Below are positions 22,444 to 34,666 of a stretch of 64,000 nucleotides of DNA, piece after piece. Both the position numbers and the translations under genes were made by a program. The first letter of the stretch is position 1; every line of letters begins with the position of its first letter. The stretch is from Magnaporthiopsis rhizophila (Eukaryota > Ascomycota > Sordariomycetes > Magnaporthales > Magnaporthaceae), in the NCBI GenBank assembly GCA_003049465.1, contig PYSS01000130.1:44177-108176 (forward strand). Direction: 5' to 3'. Under the pieces are notes generated by a model that was given only the letters and a program-made list of their open reading frames with translations, was not told the DNA's origin and searched no databases.

Positions 22444-25370
22444 CTATGTGTAGACACTCTCGGTCCACTGGTTGACCTGCAGACCCCGCTCGGCCATCTC
22501 GGCATCCTTGAGGAAGTCGAGAGGCATCCACACTAGGTGTCCTTTGACCTCGTCCAGCTTTCTCCGAATGTCCTCGGGCGGCAGGAATCGGTCAAAGATG
22601 TGGCCTGGTTTGACGCCCTTCGGGGGACGGAAGTGGTCGTATTCGTCGAACGTCGTGACTGTTACAGGGTAGAGCACGGAAGCGTTAGCATGCGCAATGT
22701 CCCCGATAGAAGCGACTCCGGCGCCAAGATCGAGGCCGCTTACCATGATCATCGGGATCCGCATGAAACAAGTGCCGGAACGTCTCGGTGTTCTGCGTGG
22801 CTTGCTGCGTCCAAGTCTCCCAGAGCTTCTCGTCAAGCGGATCTTCTACAAATGCCCAGCTCTCGTCCTTGTCATAGACATCGTTCGGTGAATCTTCTCC
22901 AGGGGGTTGGGCGTTAGGATCGCCGGATGCGTCGTTGTCTTGAGGAGGAAGCAGACCCAAGTGCTCCCGCCAGAGATACCTCCGGAGCGTGGCAGCATGA
23001 TAGCCGGCCTCGAAGGGTTGACCATCCATCCGAGTTTGTATCTTCCGTTGGTCCTCCATCACGATACTCAGCTCGCTGTCGTGGTGGCCCTCCTGGCTTC
23101 GGTCATTGAGGTTACTGCTGCCACAGACAACGACCCTGTCGTCGGCAATCAGGAGCTTCGAGTGGATGTAGAGCTCCTCTTGAATCCAATTCTCGACCTC
23201 ATCCTTGGGATCGCCCTCCCATGGCTCGTCCGAGAGCTTGCCTGGGCCTGCCATGGCATGGTGGCCCACACTATAGCTGGACTCCGTCTTGTGTTCCTTC
23301 TGTCTTCGGACCTCCTCGAATTTTCTCTTGGCGTCGATAGCCTGTTCCGTTGCTTGGTCTGAGGCCCCAGATCTCTGCTCATCGAGTGTACCCATGTGCT
23401 TGTCTCGCCCTTCCTCGTCATCGGCTGCGCCATGAATCGCGTTGCCCATGATCTCTTCGGCCTCGGCTCGCTGAACATCCTGGTACCTAACCCCAGCCTG
23501 TTCTTCCTGATGCTTGACGGCCGGTGTCTTATTGAGCCTGTCGTATGCGCGGAGGTTGAAGAAGAAGACATGTTTGGTCGGGTCCACGCCCTCCTTCTTG
23601 ATCTGCTCAAAGATGGAGTGCTCGCCTCGGCATATCGACTTGTACTGGTAGTCCATGATGGCGCGAGTGCCCGTCGCAGCATCTTCACGGAGGTCGCCTG
23701 CGAACCCTGGCACTGCGGGGATGAGAATGATGACGCGGAACTTGCGCCCCTCCTTGCTCGCACGAACAACGGCGTCGACAATAGCGCGGCCGATCTGGTT
23801 GTGGATGGGTGACTGCTGGTCTCCCGTGGCAGTGATGAAAAACTGGTTCTCGATGTAGACATAGTGTTGGGCCTGGCTGATGATTTCCGAGTATGCGTTT
23901 TGTATCGACTTTTCCGTCAGGATGCCGCTGGACCAGTCGGCGCTGGAGCGCACTACTTGGGCGCGCACGGTGCCACGGTTGTTGAGGTTCTTATCCTCGA
24001 CAGGCGAGAGGGGGTGCAGGATATACTTGCCGACTGGGTGCTTCGGCCGCTGAACACCGACCAGGTCCTCGTCGTCTCCCTGACGGCCGCGGAGCTCGAG
24101 CCAGTCGTAACGGTAATCCCTCTTGTACTTGTCGCGCTTGACAAAGTTCCAACGCAGCACAAAGTGCTCGGCAATATCGTATACACAAGGTCCGATGATG
24201 CCCATGGAGATGTCGTGCCACGGCATGCGGCCGTGCTCGGCTTTGCTGAGCTCGTTCTGTTTCCAGTCCTGCACGTTTTTGAAATCCATGATACGGTTGT
24301 TGTTGAAATCTTGGCCCGGCCACACCTCGTTGGCGACGCCTTCGGGGTGCATATCGGCCAACGGATGTTGATGGTTGTCCCAGCGGCCGAAACACAGATC
24401 GATGCCGCCAATGAAGGCGACGGCGTAGTCGATGACGATGAACTTCTCGTGGTGTGCCCAGTAGAAGGTCATGTCGGCCGCGTTCTCGAAGATGTTGTGG
24501 TCAGGATGGCGCATGATCCGGATGTTGTTATGGCCGGGACTTCCCTCCGGGCAGAGGGCCTGCAGGGCGTGCTTGGTGTGTTCCGAGTTGCACGTTAGGG
24601 CTGCCTCAACTTCGCGATAGACGCTGACGTAGATCATGACGCCGGCCTCAGCCTTGCGCTTGAGTATCTGGTCTAGGCGCCACTCTTGGTTGTAGTAAGG
24701 AGGCCGACGCAAGAACAGTTCAGGCGACAGCCACCAGTCGGCAATGTATATAGTCTCTTTGGCATTTTCCAGGGCGGCCGAGACGGCCCAGCAGTAGTCG
24801 CGGCCGTCGACATACCACTTTACCAGGTTGCCATCGCGCTCGGGGAAGAAGGACTTGAACCGGTGCGAGTCGCAGATCTTCGTTCGCTTCTCGTCGCATG
24901 CTTTCTCGTGCTCCTCGTCGTGGCGGTGCTCGGGGTTGAACTGTGAGAAAGTAGGCAGTGGTCAGTCCAGGCCTGAAAATGCCGGCAAAAGAAGGAGGCA
25001 GATCAGGGGCTTCTCTATCACCATGTACTATGCCCAACGCCCAACGGCATCCACAGCGAGATGGAACAAATGGTACTTACCAAGTTTGCGAATTTGCCAA
25101 GCTGATGCCTGCGGCCGTCGGCACTCTGCATTAGCACTCGAGCCAAAAGGCACATTCCCAGCCCATCGCGGCGGGTAAGGACTCGTCAGACTCGGGAGTT
25201 GCTGGTCTCCACGGCGGAACGGGACGAGCGCCGGACAAGACAAGCCCACCCTGCCGGACCTACTTTTTGTGGGTTAGGTGAACCTTTGCGTCGTGGAGCG
25301 CAGTCGTCCCCTCGAGCTTGTCCTTCAGCTCCGAGACCTCGGACTTGAGCTTGTGGAACAAGCTCGACAT
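22444..25370 (-). CDS. Phospholipase D (two HKD motifs)
   Basis: complement(join(22444..22658, 22744..24940, 25081..25123, 25264..25370)), 853 aa, in frame across three introns (85, 140 and 140 nt). Both catalytic motifs are intact: H214-x-K216-x4-D221 (HEKFIVID) and H643-x-K645-x4-D650 (HSKLLIADD, followed by GSSNLNDRS). It would hydrolyse phosphatidylcholine to phosphatidic acid and choline. The N-terminus (MSSLFHKLKSEVSELKDKLE) is a short charged helix; no PX, PH or C2 domain precedes the catalytic core, so this is the short fungal PLD form, not the SPO14 form. The first intron has GTAGGT at the donor and GCAGAG at the acceptor; the second AG is needed to keep frame. The 43-nt second exon could be missed by gene finders. 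Divergent from the het-C-like gene across 1.5 kb. Confidence 0.9.
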
Positions 25371-26879
25371 CTCAACTTATTTCCCCACGCTGGATCTGAG
25401 TCGGGCGGGCGGTTACGAGGCGGAGACAGGGTCGAGGACGCGCCTACAAAGTACACGATGGGGCCTTGGATAGCGGAGGGCGTCAATGGAGGAGAACAAG
25501 CAAAAGGTGACCCGCCGCTAAGCTCCGGGCGGGAGGAGCGTGGGAGTCGCAACATTATGTACGCACGGTGGCAGTATCGACGCACAGGGGGGAAGGAGGG
25601 GCGGCGCGCATGGAAGCGGGCGTGGGCTGATTCCGTCTCATCCACATCATGCGGGGCAGAAAACAAGGTCTGCGAAGACGCACACCGGCTGATTGAGGTT
25701 GGACGAGTTTACGGCGCGTGAGCTATGAATAGCGCGACCATCAGCTGGCGCGCCTGTTGGCTTGGCGGGTTGATGTCATAGGCCTAGGTTTCGCCCGATT
25801 CGCCAATTCCAGGCCACCACTGTGCCCAGGCCCGACCCTGGCACCTTGGCCCGGCAATACGGCACCAGGCGGGAAGACGGGATTCCCTGGCTGGAATCAC
25901 ACACATCCTTCCCAATTCTCTCCACGGGGCAGGCGACAATTTCCATTGAGAATCGAGCTAGAGCATTGCTGGTATTCAGTGTTCGCCTCTTTCAGGCAGG
26001 TCGACACCACCATGACGACACTCCTTGGCTTCACGGCATAAAACGGTGCCAGGTTGTGTGCTTGGTTGTAGAAGGGCCGCGAAGCCTGGAACAGCACCAG
26101 GTGGGAGGCCTAATAAGCTCAGTCAGACAACAGCTGACACCAGGCGGCGACGTCACTTCAACAGTCGAGAGTTTCACCACCGAGGAACGTTGGTGACGTG
26201 AAGTGAATCAAAACCGGTGACGGGAATTTCGTGATCCAGCACGGCAGGGGCCGTTGTCGCTGCTCCATAGTGTTTTCAGAGGGGATCCACACGTGACTGG
26301 GCGTTGCGTGCCTGAAGAAAAGATCTGTGAAGGAAAACTGGAAGCCGAGCACGCATCCACAATCATTCGGAAACAGAATTGAAATCACCAAAAGCAACCC
26401 AGACATGCTTTGAACTGGCGGTCCCACGAGGCCGGGCGGCACTCGGAGAGTTCAGATCGCCGTTTGATCCACCGAACATTACTCCCACATTCACCTGCGG
26501 CTGAGCAGCACAGCCGCATATTTAGAAAATCCTCTGATCATGTCCTTTGAATATCAGTTTATCACCAGGCACTTGCTTCCCGTCTTCCTCCTCTGACTTT
26601 GTAAACCGAAACCAGCCAGAGATATCGACAGAGACCCAATCACATGACCTCCTGCACGTGATGGTGCCACTCTTTGGAGCGGGGTATTGGAGCAACCCAA
26701 TTGAGGGGTCGTGGCCTGTCGGACGTCATGGCTAATGGGGTAGGCGGCCGGCTGCGTCCATGGCTCCCCTTTCGAGCCGTCTCCCAGCCTGACCGCTCCT
26801 CCAAACAATACCAGAGAGCCCGAACCGTTGTGAAAGCTCGCTTTTTAGGACCCTAGCACAAACGAAACCCACAATCAAG
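25371..26879. promoter_or_regulatory. 1.5-kb divergent intergenic region (PLD / het-C)
   Basis: Separates two genes transcribed away from each other, so it should hold both promoters. Open frames within it are short, on both strands and without domains. No clear TATA box was found at a useful distance from either start. Confidence 0.5.
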
Positions 26880-27778
26880 ATGGCTTCCGCAACCGTGATC
26901 CCCGCTGGCGGCACCTTTGTCGACACCCTCAAGAAGTCCTTTGTCGACGTGCCCGTCAACGCTGAGAAGGACAATGCCGTCGACTCCGCCGCCTTCCTCG
27001 ACGCTGCCGAGTCCCTGACCACCATCTTCGGTATTGCTGACCTGTTGCTTCTCGGGTCCTTGTGGCGCTTCAGCTGCTGATGTCTTGGCAGACCTGCTCG
27101 GCTCGGTTGCCTTCACTCCGGTCAAGAACGACATGCTGGGGAACGTCAAGGTGCGGACAGCTCGAGTTCCTGCCTTCCTCCTAGAGAGGCCTTCCAAGTG
27201 GCCGTACGCTTCAGCTTCAACGTGCTAACCGAGTCTCTGGCTTCTCCCTTGCTTAGAAAATCCGTGACCGTCTTCTTGCTGCCCCCGCCGAGTCCGAGAC
27301 AATCCAGGAGCTGGTGGTGAACGAGATCAAGACGAAGAAGCACACCGCCGCCGAGGGACTCCTGTGGCTCGTCCGGTGAGATGGCAGTTCTCATTGATGT
27401 CCGATGCGGAGCTACACGCCTCGGGCAATGGAGGAGTGGTGGTGTTTGAGTGGTGGCTGACCCGGGACCAAAACGATCTCTAGCGGCCTGGAATTCGTGT
27501 GCATCGCCCTGAGCCAGAACCTGGCCCAACCCGACACCGAGCTCGCCGACTCGTTCCGTGCCGCCTACGGCGAGACCCTGAAGCCGCACCACAGCTTCCT
27601 CGTCAAGCCCATCTTCAGCGCCGCCATGGGCGCCGTCCCTTACCGCAAGGACTTCTACGCCAAGGTCGGCAGCGACTCAGAGAAGGTCAACGCCGACCTG
27701 GGCAAATACCTGGCCTCACTCGACAAGATTGTCGGCATCCTCAAGGGCTTCCTGGACCGCAAGGAGGCCAAGTGGTAA
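26880..27778 (+). CDS. het-C: Glycolipid transfer protein, HET-C type
   Basis: join(26880..27030, 27092..27150, 27257..27375, 27484..27778), 207 aa, three introns (61, 106 and 108 nt). The fold is the all-helical GLTP domain over the whole length. The glycolipid headgroup site is visible: D64, N68 and K71 (NDMLGNVKKI), W107 (GLLWLVRG) and H145/H146 (KPHHSF). Length and sequence match the Podospora anserina HET-C2 protein (208 aa), the founding fungal GLTP. That protein shuttles glycosphingolipids between membranes, and its allelic variants trigger heterokaryon incompatibility through NLR-type partners of the HNWD family (het-D, het-E, het-R). No NACHT/WD40 partner is present in this window. 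An incompatibility role here is inference; lipid transfer is well supported. Confidence 0.95.
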
Positions 27779-28222
27779 AGCCGCGAGAGGCAGTCGTGGA
27801 AGATCTAGTTGGTGGAAAAAAGAGTAAAAAGATGATCCCGGCCAGGGTGTTCTGTCGAAGTGAAAAGCAAAATGCGGCGCCGTAGGAGAGTTCATACACG
27901 AAGCATTGCGTATAGAAACGAGAGCGTCGATTCGAATGAAGCGCGCAAGGGAACAAAGACTATGTCCCTGAATGACACTCTAGGGATACATGCGGTGCGT
28001 CGTAGCAAACATGCTTAGGTCCCTTCCTCCCAACAGATCATACGCAAAGTTTGTTCTACCGGGTGGCATCATAGAATCCATGGTGCAAGGTGCAAGAAAC
28101 CACGTATTAGATTTTATAGACTATGGTGGCAGGCAGGGCATATACGCCCTCAAGTACCATCTCGCTGCGGCAAACAACAAAAATCCACGCCAGATATTAC
28201 GTCACCCGTACCGGACCTCCCT
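27779..28222. other. Convergent intergenic region
   Basis: 444 bp between the stops of the het-C-like gene and the GPI-anchored protein gene; probably both 3' untranslated regions. No gene seen. Confidence 0.7.
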
Positions 28223-30372
28223 TTACAGAATGATAGCCAGGACCGGAAGGACCATGGCGAAGCCGCCGAAAATGGCACGGCCCGCGCCAGCAGCGACGGG
28301 CGAGGTCGACCCGGTCGTCTTGGGCGGGATCGGCAGGCCGCCGGACCCGGACGGGGCACCGCCAGCCGGGGGCGCGGGCTTCTCGGTCGGGTAGGGACCA
28401 GTAGGGGCGACAGTGGCGCCTGGATACCCGCCGGTCGGGGCGGCGGGGAAGCCAGTGCCGGCCATGGGCTTGGACTTGCTGTAGTCCTCGTGCTTGTCCG
28501 TGTGCGTCTGGGCATCGGTCCGCATCCCTGTCCCTGCGGTCTTGACCGGAACGTTCTCGGTGATGGTGATGGTCGGCACCGGGGTCGGGCAGTTGGGCGG
28601 GGGCGAGAAGGTCGAGGTGACGGGCACGGGGCATGTGGTCAGCGTGACGGTGGTGACGGAGACGGTGGGGACCGGGACGACCCCGGTCAGGGTTGCCGTC
28701 GTCGTGCTGCTGACGCGGGCGGTGGTCATAGTGGCGGGGCAGACGGTGGTGGTGGCGATGACGGTCGACGTGACGATCTTCTGGGTCAGCGAGGCTGGGC
28801 AGTTTGGCACCGAGGCGACGCAGGAGGTGATGGTGTAGGTCTTGGTCGTGCGGATGGTGGAGGTGACCAGGCCGTTGCTGACGCCGCTGGTTACGTTGGC
28901 CGGCATGGTGGTTTCCGCGCTGGTGGGAGCGGAGATGATGGCGCCGCCAGTCGAGGAGCCAGCCAGGCCAGTGGTGGTAGAGGCGCTGGTGGCATTGCCA
29001 GGAGTCGTGGACGAAGAGCTGCCGACGTTGTCGATAGGAGCAGTGACGGACGGGACGTCAGTCGAGACGCCAGCGGGAGCAGTCATGGTGGACATGCCAG
29101 ACGTGGGCACCTTGGAAGAGACATCATCTCCATAGCCCAAGCCGGTGGTGGGAGTGACGACAGGAACCGAAACCAGACCAGTGCTCGAGCCAACCGCGGG
29201 GACGATTGTAGAGCTTGAGCTGGAGCCATATGTGGAGCTGCTGCCAGGCTCGATGCTAGAACCAGAGCCAGGCTTGCTGCCGGGGCTGGGGTGGCTCAGG
29301 GGGCAGCAGATGGCGACAGACTCGGCCGTGTAGAGCGTGACGAAGACGGCGGGAGCAAGCTCCAGCTTGAGGCACTCTCCGAGCGAGACGTCAAGGGTGA
29401 GGGCGACACCGGCGCTCAGCGCGAACTTCTCCTCGACCGAGACCGGGCAGTCCGACGTCTTGACGAGAGTGTGCGTGCAGCTGAAAAGGTTCACCCAGAC
29501 GGCGACGCCGGCACCGACGCCGATGTCGACACCCTTCAGGCCGACGCTGGCGTCAATGCCCACGGCAGCACGCAGGCGCAGGCCGAGGGTCAGGTCGACG
29601 GCGACGCTGAGGTCGACGTGGGCACCGACCTCGGGCTGGACGGGCTTGACGATGAGGTCCTTGCTGAAGAAAATGTTAGTTGCCGAATTTCAGACCGTAT
29701 GTAGTAATTTTCCGAAGGGTCCAACTTACAATGAGTGGCTGACAATCTTCTGCTCCACGGTGCTGATCTCGGCGAAGCAGCCCTTGGGGAACTTGACGTA
29801 GAAGCCGGCCTTGACGTCAATGGCGGCAGATACGCCGACGACGAGATCCAGGGCGAAAGCAGCGCCGACCTTGACCTTCGCAAGGCCAGGCACGGCGAGG
29901 TCGAGCCTCCCAGACGCCACGAGCTCGACGGTCTGGTAAAGGCTGGCGGACGCATCGATCTCCACCTCGAAGTACGCCTCCACACCTCCCAGGTCGAGCC
30001 GAACAGTGGGCTCGGCCAGGAACTTGTCCAGCATGGAGACCTGGATGTCGCCGGACACGGCAGCCTTGGGGAGGTGCAGGCTCAGGTGTTCCGGTGGACC
30101 GCCATTCTTGCCGGCACCGCAGACACTGGAATCGCGAGAGTTTTCCTGTTAGCTAGTGTTTTGTTGGCAGACTCTAAATATCGCGAGTTGTTTCAACCTT
30201 ACCCCTCGAACAGGGTCTCGTGGTGCCAGGTCTTGGCCGTGCTGAAGATGGGGGGCTTGACAGTCCGAACTTCCAGGTCACCCTGGCGGGCCGCGTTCAC
30301 TGGTACCGCGGGGGAGGCCTGGGCGAGGCCAACAAGCGCCCCGAGGACCGGGGCGAGCTTCGAGAAGAGCAT
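28223..30372 (-). CDS. Secreted GPI-anchored Ser/Thr-rich cell-surface protein
   Basis: complement(join(28223..29663, 29730..30125, 30203..30372)), 668 aa, introns 66 and 77 nt. Residues 1-20 (MLFSKLAPVLGALVGLAQAS) are a signal peptide. Residues of about 60-340 form a folded domain of alternating hydrophobic/polar strands rich in Val, Ala, Leu and Asp, with a few cysteines (CTHTL, SDCPVSV, ICCPLS). Then comes a long Ser/Thr/Pro-rich mucin-like region with spaced CPA or CPV motifs (NCPASLTQK, TVCPAT, TTCPVPVTS). The C-terminus (GGFAMVLPVLAIIL) is a GPI-attachment signal. It likely sits in the plasma membrane or wall. The fold of the N-terminal domain is not recognised. Another minus-strand gene lies about 1.1 kb upstream. 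Confidence 0.85.
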
Positions 30373-31469
30373 TTTTTTTTTCTTGCTGGGGAGATTGGTT
30401 AAAACGAAAGGATGGGGCTGGCGAGATCCAGACACCCTGATAGGGAACAAAGTGCTAATGAGCGGATGTGTCCACCAAGGGTACACCGTATAAAAGAGAG
30501 CGACTGGAAAAGAAGGATGCAGATGTGCTGGAGACTCTTCTCCAGTCGTCGGAAGAGGAAGGGCATCATGGCGGTATTTGAAGCCTGCGTCTGGCTTTGG
30601 TCTGTTGTATGCTTGTGCTGCCTCCTTTTGCCCGCCCCATTGGTGGCGCCCTCCTGGCCACCTGCGACGTTGATCTTAGTGCAGGAAATTCATAACGGTC
30701 GTCCGAGAGCCGGTCCGAACGGTTGGGCTGGTGTGCCTGATCCCTGACCGGACGTGTTGGTGACAAGAGGAAATATCAGCCGAACGCTCATGTTAGCGCG
30801 CCCCACTGCGAGCCAGTTAGCTCGTGGGGAGATCTTTGCATGAAATTGCTTGGCAGTGGATGACGATCAACGGTCGAGGGACGAGACGTGCTTGGCTGGA
30901 GGGGCATCGCCTGGCCTGTGCGTCCACAAATAAAGCCCATAGGTAACACGCTGCTTTGTTCGCATCATTCGGTTACCTGCAGATTACTGTTATCAAGGGA
31001 AATTATGCCATTGAGATGCCTGCATTCTTCGAGCTGCCGCTCAAGTCTCCCGTGCCGTCTTTCCGCGTCTGCGATTCACTTTGAGGGCGGAGGTCGCTGT
31101 GTGCCTTGGGCTGTAGCGCAAAGCGTGTCCAAACGACGCCGGGCCTCCGATTTTGGCGATCTTAATGTCAAGCTGCCCAAAAACGGGATTTTAACCCTGC
31201 TCAAAAAAAGCCGGATCGCCCGGAAAAGCAAGTACATACTGTCCGGAGAAAGGAGACAATGTTCTGAAAGCTCAGCAGGGCGCAGGAATATTGGAACAAA
31301 ATTTTGAGGATCCTAACAAGCACCTCGGCCAAATGCGCCACATTTTTTTTCTTCTTCTTTCTTTTTTAAGGGGATTTACAACCATCTCATCAGTCTTGGT
31401 CAATGTCGACCGCCATTTCCCAGCTCCGTGTCGTTGGAACCATCACGCCTGCCCATCCCACTAGGATCT
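30373..31469. other. 1.1-kb intergenic region
   Basis: Upstream of the GPI-protein gene (a poly-T run on the plus strand directly before its ATG becomes an A-run leader) and downstream of the alpha/beta-hydrolase gene. An open frame at 30888-31307 (+) has no domain and mixed composition; not called. Confidence 0.6.
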
Positions 31470-33644
31470 TCAAGCATGAGGGGCGGTGTCGTGCCCGACA
31501 GCCTGCTCTGACTGATCATCCTTTCCATTCACGGCACCTAGTCCTCCGACCGCCTGGTCGGCCGCTTGGCCCGCCAGCTGCTCGTTGGAGCTCTGCTTCT
31601 TGGAGAACAGGGAAAATGTTGGCATGCTTGGCTTCGGGACCGAGGGCATGGAGGGCAAGCTCAGCATAGACGGCATTGGGATCTGCTCCATCGCGGCGAG
31701 TTTTGTGGGCAGGCGAGAAGACCACGTCGCCGTGGCGGCCTTGAGGCCGGTGCCGGCCTGCTCTGCGACGCCAAAGAGGTGGCGAAGGTATGTCTGCTTC
31801 TCCTTCTCGTCCGGCACCGCCTGGCCGTCAGGAGAGCCTTCCCAGTCATCCGGCAGGGGCACAAGCGACGCGGCCGCCGCGATATCGATGGGCGACTCGT
31901 CAGGCAGCTCGACGCTCGCCGCGACGTCGTCTCCTCTCGCTCCAGTCTCCGCGGTCTCGGAAGAGTCTACACCAGTCTTCGGCTCGACGGCGGGTGGCGC
32001 TTCCAGAGCGGCATCAGAGACCGCGACTCCCTCGTCCGTGACCTTGATCTTCTTTTCCTCGTTCTCCGCGGCCGCGTCCAGCTTCTCCTCGGCAAACTTT
32101 GGGTCGTCAAACAGCGGCTCGTCGCTGTTGAACCACGTCACGACCAGCTTGGCAGCGCGCGCCGTCATGTCGTCATATCCCTTGTTCTTGTCGGGCTTGA
32201 ACATGGCCATGTGCGCATCGACCTCGTCCTCGCCGCCCTCGACAACGCGCCGGTCAAACAAACCAGCGGCCGGCGCCTCGGGGCCCGGGACGGCGCAAAA
32301 GGTCCGCTCAGGAACGAAATAGCCACCGCTCCAGTAACCGTTCTCCCCGAGAGAAGCATACACGTCGCACACGCCGATCCCCTTGAGTGCTGCCAGGCGG
32401 CCGAGGCGGCGCTCCAGCTCGCGGGGCTTGACGAGGGCGCCGACAAAGGTGAAGTGGTCCGCCAGCCAGGCGTACGACTTGCCGACGTTTCCGCGGTTGA
32501 TGTACGCGAGCCCCTGGCCCAGAGCCCCGACGCCGCGCTGGTACCCCTCGGCGATGGTGGCGCGGTCTAGCTCGCGGACGCTGCGCAGACCCGCGGCGAT
32601 CTGCTTCCGGTGCACGTACGCGGCCACACCCCCGGCGGCGATGGCGCCGACGGTGCCCGTGCGCACCGCCAGGAGCTGCCACGCCTTCCAGCCCGGGTTC
32701 GCGACGGCTGCCGAAGAACGCGAGACCGAGGTGGCGGCCTTGGCGGCCCGCTTGAACGCGAGCTTGGACAGGCCGGCGGGGGCGGCGGCCAGGGCTGTCA
32801 TGACGTTGAAGACGGAGCTGACCTTGTTGTAGTTGCTAAAGGCGCCGTAGACGAACATGGACCTCGCCAGTCCGTTGTAGGGGGTGTCGAAGGCGAGGAC
32901 GCCTTGTATCAGGGGGAAGAGGGGCCTCTTGGGGTCGTCATCATCCCGCTCGGTGCCGTTGCTGGCCTCGGTGGATTCCTTCTCGGCGGCATTCTTTCTG
33001 CGTTCGTCGAGTATTCGAAATAACGTGTCCGACGCCACAAACCCTCTGGATGAACCTGAGTTAGCGGGCAGGCACACCAGGCAACAGTCGATATCATGTA
33101 GGCTAGACGCCAGGAGAAAATGGCTGCGAACCCCATTGAATGCGCGACGAGGATAACGCCGACGTCACGGTCGCTCGGCGGCCATGGCTTCTCGCTATGG
33201 GCCTTGCGAATGTCCATCACCCGTTCCTTGAGCCTGAGTCGGAAGGCGCCGTTAGTCTGTAGCCGTCCTCAGCGTGCTGGCAAGGGTGCCGAACTTGCCA
33301 TCCTAGGAACCGCTCTGTGCACTTTTCGAGCTCGCCCTTCGTCTCGTATTTGGGGTAAATCACGGAATGCACGTTCTGGCCGGGGAGCTCTTTGGCGACC
33401 ACGCGTTTCAAATCCTTGCATGCTCTCGGGTTAGCGCCAATGGAGCGATATTGGGAACACTCAAGACACCGAACAATACCTCTGGGAAGCTCTGGAACGT
33501 GTTGTCATTTCCCTGTTCGTTTGGAGGTGTCGCGGTTGTGGATAAAAAAAAAACGTTAGCTACCGCCTCCTCGGCTTCAGATTCTAGTCTGGGGTGGCTG
33601 ACCTTGAAGCCGTGGATAAAGCAGAGAAGCAAGTGTCGCGCCAT
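31470..33644 (-). CDS. DUF676-like alpha/beta hydrolase (putative lipase/esterase)
   Basis: complement(join(31470..33045, 33132..33233, 33299..33414, 33480..33512, 33603..33644)), 622 aa, four introns. The N-terminal 100 residues carry the hydrolase signature: LLLCFIHGFKGNDNTF (oxyanion region), KYETKGELEKCTERFL, and ILVAHSMGGFVASDTLF with nucleophile S96. A hydrophobic Ala/Gly-rich stretch (LAVRTGTVGAIAAGGVAAYV) could be a membrane segment. The acidic C-terminal third (many Glu/Asp/Ala) looks disordered, with PSMLSLPSMPSVPKPSMPTF repeats. The family acts on lipid or ester substrates; the substrate here is unknown. Intron 3 (33234-33298) uses a GC donor (GCAAGT) with an AG acceptor; it is the only choice I found that keeps W64 and the frame. 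The 33-nt second exon is unusually short. Confidence 0.85.
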
Positions 33645-34286
33645 GTTGAGTGCTTTGGCCCGGGAGCCTGGTCGATGTTTATACTGGGGAGTATTTTAGG
33701 AGGTTGCGATTTTTGGATGGCTAGGAAGAGGATAGGAATTTTAAACAAACATGACTGCACATGAATACAAAAACCGCGTCACGGGTAGGTACCTAGGTAG
33801 GTAAACAAGATAAATATGCGTGCACCCACCCAAGGATAAACCAAACAACAAGCAAGGAACATCGGTCGCCCTTAGGTCCTGTCGGCAGCCACACAGGAAC
33901 TTCGATGCAGCCATGTGAAGCGCCGCGTGGCGACTGGCCACCGTCAGGCTTGTCGTCGGGGTTTGAGAAATGACGCACTTGGGTTTTGTGTGACCAATCA
34001 CAAACACCGGCAGCCACATCCACATCGTCCCTTCTATCCAGCACGATCACAAGGAAAGCATGCGGCCAGACGGTGTTTGCTCAACGGCCATGATGAGGTC
34101 GAGATCCAAGGCGTTACGCTGGTGATTTCGGCTAAGGACATGGCGGCAAGAGGGTTGCAGCCACCAGCGTCACTTCTGTCTCGTTCATCTGTGCTGTGTT
34201 GCTATCGTACAGGGCATAGTACCACCGAGAGAGTACAAAGCCACGCATGGCTCCCAAGCTCCTGCCACCAAACGGATTTCATGGGG
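33645..34286. other. Intergenic region with a TACCTAGGTA-type motif
   Basis: 642 bp between the hydrolase start and the CsbD-like gene stop; should hold the hydrolase promoter. It contains a palindrome-rich block at 33783-33804 (GTAGGTACCTAGGTAGGTA). No gene seen. Confidence 0.6.
33783..33804. repeat. TAGGTACCTAGGTA palindromic repeat
   Basis: GGTAGGTACCTAGGTAGG, self-complementary around its centre. The same CCTAGGTA/GGTACCTA motif recurs in intergenic DNA at 43888-43920, 46771-46783 and 48978-49000. Confidence 0.8.
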
Positions 34287-34666
34287 CTAGTCCTTCTTCA
34301 CGCTTGCGGCACCCTCCTTCTCCATTCCGGCACAGCCTGTTGCGCGTCCAGCCAACTCCTCAACCTTGCCGAAGCCCTGCGATGCGGGATCCCTCTTCTC
34401 GCCCGCGGCCTTCATTGTGTGGACCGCGTGTGCCTTGTCCTGCTCGCCCGATGATTTCCAAGCGTGCGATCCCGTCACGGAGCCGACTGCAGTCTATTCC
34501 CCGGTGCAATGTGAGTGTTAGCAGGTACAGCAGAGACCTGCTTTTGGAGACACATGCTGGCTAGGATTCCGTGACATACCTCTGCGACGCCCTTGACGTA
34601 CTCGGCATGTCCCGCCAGGAGGCCGGGCTGCTGATTCTCTTGCGATTGCGGCTGGTTGCTGGCCAT
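34287..34666 (-). CDS. CsbD-like small stress protein
   Basis: complement(join(34287..34493, 34580..34666)), 97 aa, one 86-nt intron (GTATGT donor, TAG acceptor, branch GCTAAC). It starts MASNQPQSQENQQPGLLAGH and has two related CsbD-type segments: GHAEYVKGVAETAVGSVTGS with a following WKSSGEQDK, and GKVEELAGRATGCAGMEKEG. It is hydrophilic and Lys/Glu/Gly-rich, with a KEGAASVKKD tail. Bacterial CsbD is a general-stress protein; fungal relatives are annotated as mismatch/cruciform DNA-binding proteins. The exact role is unknown. Confidence 0.85.

Noticed and set aside
23864..24598. 244-aa plus-strand frame antisense to phospholipase D
   Set aside because: Overlaps the HKD-bearing exon; no features of its own.
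31566..32570. 334-aa plus-strand frame antisense to the alpha/beta hydrolase gene
   Set aside because: Shadow of the large last exon; low-complexity Arg/Leu/Val composition and no domain.
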